Source: Basidiobolus heterosporus B8920 (taxonomy: Eukaryota; Basidiobolomycota; Basidiobolomycetes; Basidiobolales; Basidiobolaceae). Taken from it: a DNA stretch of 16,925 nt. Location of the stretch: NCBI GenBank assembly GCA_000697455.1, contig JNET01035071.1, positions 1 to 16,925 of the forward strand. The letters run 5' to 3'. How positions within the stretch are numbered: position 1 is the stretch's first letter; each line of letters begins with the position of its first letter. Shown in pieces: positions 1 to 9,142 of this stretch. The notes under the pieces are model-generated. The model worked only from the letters and a program-made list of their open reading frames with translations. It did not search any database and had not been told where the DNA came from. The position numbers were made by a program, and so were the translations under genes.

Positions 1-123
1 CTACATTCTTTGTCTCAAGGGTAAAGGAAGCACGTTGGTAGACAATCCATACTGGTATCCATAAACTTTGTACGGAGAAAAGAACTTGGTTACAGTCGCA
101 ATTGTCAATATTTTCAATAGAGA
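1..123. other. 5' flank of the uL2m gene
   Basis: Short upstream stretch before the uL2m start codon. It should contain the promoter and 5' leader, but I see no TATA box and no coding signal. Nothing else is supported here. Confidence 0.5.
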
Positions 124-1173
124 ATGTCTATTTTTTCTAGCAACTTGGCCTTCATGGCCTTAAAACCCGCGCTCAAAGCACCTCTACTTAATAGAGTGTT
201 TTCTCCTCGCATTGTTTCGGCCATTACGCCAAGCGTCCGATATGGAGTGAGCAATCCTCTTATCGCCATGCAACAAAGGGGTTTCGCCGTTGTGCGTAAA
301 GATGGACAATTCAAAACTTGGAAGCCCATTACTCCAGGTTTACGTTTCAAGAGAATGGTCTTGAGAGATCATCTTTGGAAAGGTCGTCCCATTCGCAAGC
401 TTACCATCGCTAAACGTAAGAAAGGTGGTAGAAACAACACTGGACGTATTACCGTTCGTCATCGCGGTGGTGGGCACAAGCGTCGTATTCGTATTCTCGA
501 CTGGTTACGTACAAAGCCTGGAGCTCACGAAGTAGTTCGTCTCGAATATGATCCTGGACGTACTGCCCACATCGCTTTACTTAAGAACCTGAAGAATGAG
601 GAACTTTCTTATATTGTTGCCCCAGATAAGATACAGCCAGGAGATATCGTTCAATCTTATCGTAAACCACCCACTGTCGACAAAGCACAGCATGCAGATA
701 TTACTCAGACCGTCTCTATTGAGCGTGGAAATTGCATGCCATTGAAAATGATCCCAGTTGGTTCGCTTATCCATTGTATTGGCCTTGTACCCGGAGGACC
801 AGGTATAATGTGCCGTGCCGCCGGTACTTACGGTCAACTGATGGCTACTGGACAATCTGGATATGCTCAAGTGCGTTTGTCATCTGGTGAAGTACGTCGT
901 ATTCATGTTGATTGTATCGCCACCATTGGTGTAGTCTCCAACCCCAACCATCAACATCAGATTCTTGGTAAAGCTGGAGCTAGACGTTGGAGGGGCTGGA
1001 GACCTACAGTACGTGGTATGGCCATGAACCCTTGTGACCATCCTCACGGTGGTGGTCGCGGTAAATCTAAGGGTAACCGTCACCCAGTATCTCCTTGGGG
1101 TAAGCCTGCCAAGGGTGGAAAGACCAGAACCAAGCCCAACAAGTATGTGATTAAGCCTAGAGAAAGACGTTAA
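124..1173 (+). CDS. RML2: Mitochondrial large-subunit ribosomal protein uL2m (L2)
   Basis: Encodes a 349-residue, intronless L2-family protein of the mitochondrial ribosome, where L2 supports the peptidyl transferase centre. Residues 1 to about 55 are rich in Arg, Ser and Ala and poor in acids, as in a mitochondrial targeting presequence. The N-terminal RNA-binding domain follows, with GRITVRHRGGGHKRRIRILD near 107-126. The C-terminal domain ends with the hallmark HPHGGG (306-311) and HPVSPWG. The length suits a bacterial-type L2 (about 270 residues) plus a presequence. The ATG at 124 is chosen because it opens the presequence. The last 88 bases are repeated downstream in a 268-bp array, but this copy is complete and ends at a normal TAA. 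BUD31 lies convergently beyond. A cytosolic uL8/L2 assignment is unlikely given the bacterial-type motifs and presequence. Confidence 0.96.
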   Translation: MSIFSSNLAFMALKPALKAPLLNRVFSPRIVSAITPSVRYGVSNPLIAMQQRGFAVVRKDGQFKTWKPITPGLRFKRMVLRDHLWKGRPIRKLTIAKRKKGGRNNTGRITVRHRGGGHKRRIRILDWLRTKPGAHEVVRLEYDPGRTAHIALLKNLKNEELSYIVAPDKIQPGDIVQSYRKPPTVDKAQHADITQTVSIERGNCMPLKMIPVGSLIHCIGLVPGGPGIMCRAAGTYGQLMATGQSGYAQVRLSSGEVRRIHVDCIATIGVVSNPNHQHQILGKAGARRWRGWRPTVRGMAMNPCDHPHGGGRGKSKGNRHPVSPWGKPAKGGKTRTKPNKYVIKPRERR

Positions 1174-1191
1174 CTTCCAAGTATCTTTAAG

Positions 1192-1210
1192 AGATGTGTA
1201 TAAGAGACAG
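1192..1210 (+). other. Tn5/Nextera mosaic end, forward copies
   Basis: Exact match to AGATGTGTATAAGAGACAG, the 19-bp mosaic end used in Tn5 tagmentation libraries. It recurs at 1460-1478, 1728-1746, 1996-2014, 2264-2282 and 2532-2550. Its CAG end abuts the 124-bp BUD31-side segment, the orientation expected where an adapter meets a library insert. Confidence 0.95.
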
Positions 1211-1334
1211 ATGTAAACGATCCCGTTCTAAAAGGAATTCATCCCAACATCCGCTAAATTCCAAAAAATCCATGTATTAAATTAATCGCCGCTAGCACAA
1301 CCACGACATCCGCAATGTATACATTCTACGACAC

Positions 1335-1353
1335 CTGTCTCTTATACACATCT
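1335..1353 (-). other. Tn5/Nextera mosaic end, reverse-complement copies
   Basis: Exact match to CTGTCTCTTATACACATCT, the reverse complement of the mosaic end. It recurs at 1603-1621, 1871-1889, 2139-2157 and 2407-2425, and is absent from the sixth array unit, where genuine BUD31 sequence continues at 2675. With the forward copies it flanks the 124-bp segment like the two adapters of one short read-through insert. Confidence 0.95.
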
Positions 1354-2621
1354 AGTATCTCCTTGGGGTAAGCCTGCCAAGGGTGGAAAGACCAGAACCA
1401 AGCCCAACAAGTATGTGATTAAGCCTAGAGAAAGACGTTAACTTCCAAGTATCTTTAAGAGATGTGTATAAGAGACAGATGTAAACGATCCCGTTCTAAA
1501 AGGAATTCATCCCAACATCCGCTAAATTCCAAAAAATCCATGTATTAAATTAATCGCCGCTAGCACAACCACGACATCCGCAATGTATACATTCTACGAC
1601 ACCTGTCTCTTATACACATCTAGTATCTCCTTGGGGTAAGCCTGCCAAGGGTGGAAAGACCAGAACCAAGCCCAACAAGTATGTGATTAAGCCTAGAGAA
1701 AGACGTTAACTTCCAAGTATCTTTAAGAGATGTGTATAAGAGACAGATGTAAACGATCCCGTTCTAAAAGGAATTCATCCCAACATCCGCTAAATTCCAA
1801 AAAATCCATGTATTAAATTAATCGCCGCTAGCACAACCACGACATCCGCAATGTATACATTCTACGACACCTGTCTCTTATACACATCTAGTATCTCCTT
1901 GGGGTAAGCCTGCCAAGGGTGGAAAGACCAGAACCAAGCCCAACAAGTATGTGATTAAGCCTAGAGAAAGACGTTAACTTCCAAGTATCTTTAAGAGATG
2001 TGTATAAGAGACAGATGTAAACGATCCCGTTCTAAAAGGAATTCATCCCAACATCCGCTAAATTCCAAAAAATCCATGTATTAAATTAATCGCCGCTAGC
2101 ACAACCACGACATCCGCAATGTATACATTCTACGACACCTGTCTCTTATACACATCTAGTATCTCCTTGGGGTAAGCCTGCCAAGGGTGGAAAGACCAGA
2201 ACCAAGCCCAACAAGTATGTGATTAAGCCTAGAGAAAGACGTTAACTTCCAAGTATCTTTAAGAGATGTGTATAAGAGACAGATGTAAACGATCCCGTTC
2301 TAAAAGGAATTCATCCCAACATCCGCTAAATTCCAAAAAATCCATGTATTAAATTAATCGCCGCTAGCACAACCACGACATCCGCAATGTATACATTCTA
2401 CGACACCTGTCTCTTATACACATCTAGTATCTCCTTGGGGTAAGCCTGCCAAGGGTGGAAAGACCAGAACCAAGCCCAACAAGTATGTGATTAAGCCTAG
2501 AGAAAGACGTTAACTTCCAAGTATCTTTAAGAGATGTGTATAAGAGACAGATGTAAACGATCCCGTTCTAAAAGGAATTCATCCCAACATCCGCTAAATT
2601 CCAAAAAATCCATGTATTAAA

Positions 2622-3231
2622 TTAATCGCCGCTAGCACAACCACGACATCCGCAATGTATACATTCTACGACACGACCCTCTTCAAGCTTTTCCTTTGGG
2701 ACGCGACAGATACACGTAGTCCCAAAGTTTGTATCTCTGGGTTGTACACAACGTAGGCAGCAAAGTTTCTCATAGCCAGGCTAATAATGTAGAAATATAG
2801 CGTGATATATAAATAAGGCTATGAAAAAGAATAACACGAGAGAAACAAAGTAAATACCTTTTTCCATTTAGCGATCAAGTTTCCATCAGCAAAACCGCGC
2901 TTTAAACAGTAGTCGTATAACTCACGAGAAATGTTTTTCTCCCGATATTGGTCGAAAATGAATCTTGAACGTTGATGATGCAAACGGAAAATTGGCCATA
3001 AAGATTCGGATTTACGCTTTCCTTCATGGGGTTCGTTTTCAGCTTTGGTAAGAAGAAGGTTGATTAGGGCTTGATTCAATATTTGTTTATGGGAATACTC
3101 CGACTACACTCCAATTAGTTGGAGGGCCTCTTACCATCTCTCATTTTCTGTGCAAATTCTTCGAGAACCGTTTCAATCTTGTCCCAACCTTGGGGAGGCT
3201 TTTTGGTTCTAGCAGTGATTAACTTGGGCAT
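2622..3231 (-). CDS. BUD31: BUD31 / G10 family pre-mRNA splicing factor
   Basis: Encodes a 146-residue BUD31 (G10) protein, a small zinc-binding component of the activated spliceosome in the nucleus. I join three exons: 3231-3135, 3042-2858 and 2780-2622. The introns, 3134-3043 (92 nt, GTAAGA...AAAG) and 2857-2781 (77 nt, GTATTT...TTAG), join in frame. Family landmarks are MPK at the N-terminus, PPQGWDKIE near 12-20, EPHEGKR at 36-42, [21 protein letters not shown] and NLIAKWKK. All nine cysteines of the known Zn3Cys9 cluster appear to be present (101, 102, 105, 117, 119, 134, 137, 139, 142). The length matches human BUD31 (144). The last 17 codons and the stop lie in the sixth array unit, and the same 3' fragment recurs without the rest of the gene in the five other units. 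The gene converges on uL2m and diverges from RVB1. Confidence 0.95.
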
Positions 3232-5068
<1,837 letters not shown>

Positions 5069-5261
5069 ATCACATTTGTAGATTTTAAAGATGAGTATTC
5101 GATGAGTGTCGAAATTCCCACTACGAAGAGCACGCATATATTCTACACTCTCTACCACTATAGTCCCTTTAGAACATTGATCTTACCGAACATAGGCGAC
5201 ATAGTTGTTTTGTGAGTATAATGCGTAGACGGTTCTTTCCCCTTGCCAATTGTATAAATCC

Positions 5262-5267
5262 AATAAA
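5262..5267 (+). terminator. Poly(A) signal AATAAA downstream of RVB1
   Basis: Canonical AATAAA about 195 bp after the RVB1 stop codon, in AT-rich sequence. It is the likeliest cleavage/polyadenylation signal for RVB1. Assignment rests on position and motif only. Confidence 0.4.
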
Positions 5268-5560
5268 ATAATCAACATCTAGTCCAAAATCGGAGTAGAT
5301 ATCCCTAGAATAGTTGAACTTAATCTAACAATTGTCGACAGGTTGAGTAAGATATGAATTGAGCGGCTGTTACCCCGTTCGTACCGCTTGGGACCAGCAA
5401 GGTCACCACATCAGTTGAGTCAATACCACTCCATATGAATGCTGCTGTACCACGTATCATGAGGAACTTGATGATGTATTACTTTCGGTGAAGTGATGCA
5501 TGCAGAGACTAATGATAACAATGGGTTATTATTGCTTGACATCATTGAATGTTTTGAAGT

Positions 5561-5577
5561 GCTCAGAGGCACTGAGC
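5561..5577. other. Short stem-loop followed by a T run
   Basis: GCTCAG pairs with CTGAGC around a five-base loop (AGGCA), and a run of five T follows at 5580-5584. It resembles a small hairpin terminator, but six base pairs in isolation can arise by chance and no RNA gene was recognised upstream. Confidence 0.25.
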
Positions 5578-6007
5578 CGTTTTTGTCAAAGGCTTGAACG
5601 ACAAATTCCTAAGCTTCACTCACTACTATCACCATCACCATCACGTATCACCCAGCGCCCTCTAATCCCCCATTAATCGAGCATTATTTACTAGTCAACT
5701 CAGTAATTCTTAAATAGTCAGTTGATAATCTTAATAAAGTGTTTCCATGGTAAGGATGGATGATTCCAATAACGCAATAAACCAAACCAATACCCCGATT
5801 ATTTTGATTTAGTCATTTGAAGCATGCAAAAATCAAACGCCTTGAAAAGCCTATTAATTAAAAAAGCCCTTAGCTACCTCAGCAGGACATTTATAGCATC
5901 AATTATCTCGCAATGAAGCTATTTTGTGGACAGCCAGCTATACGTGGATAGGACTGGATTAATGATTAATTTGATATGGTGTCCTATCATTGGTGGAGGC
6001 GCGAAAG

Positions 6008-6018
6008 GTAAACAAACA
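6008..6018 (+). promoter_or_regulatory. Forkhead-like site GTAAACAAACA upstream of the cyclin
   Basis: GTAAACAA matches the forkhead (FKH) core and lies about 390 bp before the cyclin start codon. In yeasts, forkhead factors activate G2/M genes including B-type cyclins (established knowledge). The link to this gene is inferred from motif and position. Confidence 0.35.
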
Positions 6019-6037
6019 CAACCAACTCACTTGATTC

Positions 6038-6057
6038 CAAGGGTGAATTCACCCTTG
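6038..6057. repeat. Perfect 20-bp palindrome
   Basis: CAAGGGTGAATTCACCCTTG is its own reverse complement over all 20 bases, with no spacer. It lies about 350 bp upstream of the cyclin ATG and could bind a dimeric factor or extrude a hairpin. No partner copy was seen elsewhere in the window. Confidence 0.6.
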
Positions 6058-6103
6058 AATTGGAAATTGGATGGCAAGGCCAAAACAATAGGCCGTCATC
6101 TCG

Positions 6104-6157
6104 AAAACCACCCAAAACTACCCAAAACTACCCAAAACCACCCAAAACCACCCAAAA
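6104..6157. repeat. Decamer tandem repeat (AAAACYACCC)
   Basis: About five and a half copies of a 10-bp unit with the frame CCCAAAACYA, where one position alternates between C and T. One strand is purely A and C apart from that position. It is a minisatellite-like tract upstream of the cyclin TATA box. A short ORF reads through it, but its repetitive product is not credible as a protein. Confidence 0.9.
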
Positions 6158-6254
6158 TCTCACAGATGTGATACTAAAGCAAAACAACTGAGAAGTCGAG
6201 GGTACAGCCAATCAATCATCCTGATCGAATGAACCCCTACACTCAGGTCATTTG

Positions 6255-6263
6255 TATAAAATA
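6255..6263 (+). promoter_or_regulatory. TATA box of the cyclin gene
   Basis: TATAAAATA about 150 bp upstream of the cyclin start codon, followed by pyrimidine-rich leader sequence. Transcription would be expected to start a few tens of bases downstream. Confidence 0.55.
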
Positions 6264-6407
6264 TCCGGGAGGGGTATCCATTCTGCATTGTGCTGACCAT
6301 CTACTATCAATCCCACTCAAACAAAGTGACTTTCTAAGGCAATCTGTCCTGACCCACCCACATCTAGGTCATATCACCATCAGTACTAACTTTTATTCAC
6401 TTTAGCC

Positions 6408-7761
6408 ATGTTCGCTCAGGTAATTCTCCAATTTTTTAATCTTTCTAAAAGACCCTACTAATTCTCTACATCAGACTCGTGCATCCATGAACCTTAGAAG
6501 AACAACCACCGACGAGAACAGTGTCGGTGTTGGAAAGCCGCTCATGTCAAAGAATGCTTCTAAATTACAAACAATTAAAAGTGCCGTTAACCCTACTGGA
6601 CTCAAAACCAAACTAGTAAGCAAGGGAGGCGCAGTTACTAGAAAAAGATCTGCTCTTGGTGATGTTAGTAATGTACTGGTTCCTTCACAACAAAACGCTG
6701 GTTTGAAAAAAAAATCTACGCTGGTCGCACGTAAACCAACCGAAACCAACCCTGCCACTACTTTAATTCCCAAGAAACGTGCCTCCCAAAATGTCGAGGT
6801 CTCTGCTCCAGCTGTTGAACATCCCCCCAAAAAGGTTGCTGGCGACCACAAAATGATTGTTGAGGAATTTCTTGAATGCTCACCCATGGCCATCGATGAA
6901 CCAGTTTCCGAACAAATGGATGAAGCTGCTCTAGTCCAAGATTGGGATGATTTGGATGCTGAGGATGAATTTGATCCCTTGATGGTATCCGAATATGTTG
7001 TTGAGATCTTCGACTATTTGAGGGAACTTGAACCCCAATATCAACCTAATCCTAATTATATGGAAAATCAAAAGGGGTTGGCATGGAAAATGCGTTCCAT
7101 CCTAGTTGATTGGTTGGTCGAGGTCCATGAGAAGTTCCGTCTTCTTCCCGAAACTTTGTTCTTTGCCATCAATATCATTGATCGTTTCCTTTCTCAGCGT
7201 GTGGTTTCTCTTGTTAAGCTGCAATTAGTTGGAATTACATCCATGTTGATCGCTGCTAAAGTTGAGGAAATTATGTGCCCATCCATCGAGAACTTCATCT
7301 ACATGGCCGATGGTGGATACACTGAGGAGGAAGTGAAGAAGGCAGAGAGATACATTTTGCAAGTCCTTGAGTGGAATATGAGCTATCCCAACCCTTTGAA
7401 CTTCTTACGTCGTATTTCTAAGGCCGATGATTACGATGTGCAAACCAGAACTATTGCTAAGTATCTGATGGAAGTTGCGTTGATTGATCACCGTTTCCTT
7501 CCCTTCCCACCTTCCCAAATTGCTGCTGCCAGTTTATTCCTTGCTCGTCATATGCTCAATCGTGGCGAGTGGAGCGCAAACCTTATCCACTACTCCGGTT
7601 ATACACAGGAAGAGGTTATGCCTGTTGTTGAGATATTAATGGAAAACCTATCCAAGCCCATGAAATACCAAGCCATCTACAAGAAGTACAGTGTTAGAAA
7701 GTTCATGAAAATCAGCGTAATTGTTCAGGATTGGATATCCAAGAATGTATCTTACCAATAA
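6408..7761 (+). CDS. B-type (G2/mitotic) cyclin
   Basis: Encodes a 432-residue B-type cyclin, the regulatory partner of Cdk1 for entry into mitosis. Two exons, 6408-6419 and 6475-7761, join across a 55-nt intron (6420-6474, GTAATT...CAG, branch-like TACTAAT). The true N-terminus is MFAQTRASMNLRR; the ATG at 6487 would drop eight residues. A perfect destruction box RSALGDVSN (62-70) marks it for APC/C degradation. The N-terminal cyclin box (about 175-302) contains the substrate-docking patch as MRSIL (210-214) and KVEEI. NPLNFLRRISKADDYD, typical of B cyclins, opens the C-terminal cyclin fold (about 304-420). A basic, low-complexity tail with KKK and KKR clusters, possibly nuclear import signals, precedes the boxes. 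Upstream lie a TATA box and a forkhead-like site. Whether it is the CLB1/2, CLB3/4 or cdc13 type cannot be decided here. Confidence 0.95.
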
Positions 7762-8067
7762 TTCGCATCTTTACGCCATTACTTCATGGTTAGAATTCAT
7801 CCTAATGTTCGTTGTGTATATAGATTTGTCCTTTGAAAATTTCTTGAATATATATATTATAGTACTATCATTACCCATACATCTGAATAGGTTTCAGAAA
7901 ATAAACGTTCGTTTCAGTCGATGAATTAGTTCGCCGTGTTCACATTTCCCTCTAAATCACAGCCATCCGATAGTAAACAACAGTTTAATCTGTTGGGTGT
8001 ATAGGGTTTTTGGAAATAATTAAAATTCATATGTAGGCTATGGTAATTCAACCGTCAAGCGATTGAT
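7762..8067. other. Convergent 3' intergenic region, cyclin and pathogen-related-like gene
   Basis: About 300 bp between two stop codons on opposite strands. It contains AATAAA on the + strand at 7900-7905, about 140 bp after the cyclin stop, probably its poly(A) signal. It is AT-rich and no other gene was seen. Confidence 0.6.
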
Positions 8068-8072
8068 TTATT
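8067..8072 (-). terminator. AATAAA overlapping the stop codon
   Basis: On the minus strand AATAAA occupies 8072-8067 and contains the TAA stop of the pathogen-related-like gene (8070-8068). If used for polyadenylation it would give a very short 3' UTR, or it may be coincidental. Confidence 0.3.
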
Positions 8073-9142
8073 GAGAGATAAAAGGACATTTAGCACTGTT
8101 GGAAACCTGCTCTCCTTCCTCAGTGGTTCTATTTTTGGCAAGTTGCTTCATCAAAATATTGGCATCGTAGAAAGTTTCCAGCTATTTAAGCCAAAAGTTA
8201 TTGCGGTGTTCCTGAAGTGTCATCATTAGAGTAACTTTACCTGTTCAATCTGGAATTTGTCGTTTACTTTGGCAACGGTGACACCGATGGATTCCACAAC
8301 CTCATTGGAGGCAGGCGCTTCAAGTTTCTTGCCATTTCCTACGTTGACGGAGAGATTTCCAGTCATCAAGCCCCAGTGACTAAACAGTCAAGATTCAACA
8401 ACCTGTGTCTATTGAATTTCGTAACGATGTAGTGAAGAAGCTTACCGCCACTTGAATGCAACTACTGGTGGCCCACTGTATACCTCTAAGACCTCCCAGG
8501 AGAAAGTGCGAAGCGCACGCTTAAATAGCTTATGTGATTCACTAAAATCCATTTCACTTGCTTTGTAAAGCTCAGAATCACCGATGAGAGCGTTGTAAGT
8601 ACCTATCTAAGATAAAGATTTGCGTTAAATTGGGTGTGCGTAGTTACAAGAAGGAATACATGAGTTACTTGAAGCATCTCGTCAATACTCTGCCATTTAA
8701 GACCGTTAACTGAAAAGCGGTACTTTTCAGGGTCGATGGTTCGAATTTGATCAGCACGGAGTTTGTATGACATCTCCTTTTCCCAATTCTATTTCAAAAA
8801 TATTGTTAGTTAGGTCCTTCATTTCTTGAGAAATTCTCATCAACATACCTTAACGAGGTTAGAAACAAGCCATTCGAGAGAACCCTCGGCATGGTTGGTG
8901 GTTTTCTCTATAGTATCAGGTTAGTTCTTATCATCGTAAAACTGATCCAATTTTGGTCCCTACCAGCTTCGAAAGCTTCGTTGACCTTGGCATAGTCTGG
9001 TACCCGGTTATAACGCCACTATCACCATGTAAGAAGTTAGCAGAGTTTTCTTAATGAGGTTTTCCGTCAGAATTCTTACCTGATGATCAGTGTCATTGAG
9101 CACTGCGTTAGGATTGGTCATGAAGTCCGGAAGATCAGCCAT
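8068..9142 (-). CDS. Pathogen-related-protein-like (SnoaL/NTF2-fold) protein
   Basis: Encodes a 236-residue protein resembling the plant 'pathogen-related protein' family with a SnoaL-like (NTF2-fold) domain; biochemical function is unknown. Seven exons join in frame: 9142-9080, 9018-8964, 8907-8849, 8788-8669, 8606-8446, 8379-8241 and 8181-8068. The six introns are 56-66 nt with GT-AG ends, several with CTAAC branch sites. Landmarks are WRYNRVPDY (22-30), AEGSLEWLVSNLVKNWEKEM (46-65), DPEKYRFSVNG, IGTYNAL, VYSGPPVVAFKWRHWG (141-156) and a C-terminal KCP. Order and spacing match my memory of the barley protein, as does the overall length. There is no signal peptide or membrane segment, so it is probably cytosolic. 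The gene is convergent with the cyclin and divergent from GatA. The family call is from memory; each splice join is supported by phase and similarity. Confidence 0.88.

Larger units (their letters stand above)
1086..2674. repeat. 268-bp tandem array, likely library/assembly artefact
   Basis: Six head-to-tail copies with a period of exactly 268 bp start at 1086, 1354, 1622, 1890, 2158 and 2426; the last stops at 2674, before its final 19 bp. I see no differences between copies. Each unit is a 106-bp piece of the uL2m 3' end and trailer, the 19-bp Tn5 mosaic end, a 124-bp piece holding the BUD31 3' end, and the mosaic end in reverse complement (106+19+124+19=268). The first copy joins smoothly to the uL2m reading frame and the last joins smoothly to BUD31, so single-copy genome flanks both sides. 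Exact copies bounded by library adapter sequence point to a looped assembly or chimeric reads rather than a natural repeat. What remains unknown is the true spacer between the two genes. Confidence 0.97.
5069..6407. other. Gene-poor region between RVB1 and the cyclin gene
   Basis: About 1.34 kb that I cannot assign to a protein gene. It holds the RVB1 3' end with a poly(A) signal, a short stem-loop, a CACCAT triplet-like run near 5630, a 20-bp palindrome, a decamer tandem repeat, a forkhead-like site and a TATA box. ORFs here are short, low-complexity or lack family resemblance. The right half is probably the cyclin promoter. Confidence 0.6.

Noticed and set aside
1192-1353. A real Tn5-like transposon insertion
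   Set aside because: Only the 19-bp mosaic ends are present, with no transposase, cargo gene or 9-bp target duplication, and the sequence between ends is host gene 3' sequence.
1086-2674. Natural tandem amplification, CRISPR-like array or satellite
   Set aside because: Units contain exact Tn5 mosaic-end adapters, show no divergence that I could see, and hold 3' fragments of two neighbouring genes. A library/assembly origin explains all of this.
5320-5460. 46-residue minus-strand ORF with a protein-like middle (VVTLLVPSGTNGVTAAQF)
   Set aside because: A stop lies just upstream in frame, there is no splice support and no family match. It could be a chance reading.
5466-5577. Possible C/D snoRNA (TGATGATG and a downstream CTGA)
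   Set aside because: The box C is imperfect and no terminal stem pairs the flanks, so support is too weak.
5926-6171. 81-codon plus-strand ORF
   Set aside because: Its C-terminal third is a translation of the decamer repeat, and it has no family resemblance. It lies in the likely cyclin upstream region.
8736-8746. B-box-like GGTTCGAAT, possible tRNA
   Set aside because: It lies within exon 4 of the pathogen-related-like gene, and no cloverleaf could be drawn around it.
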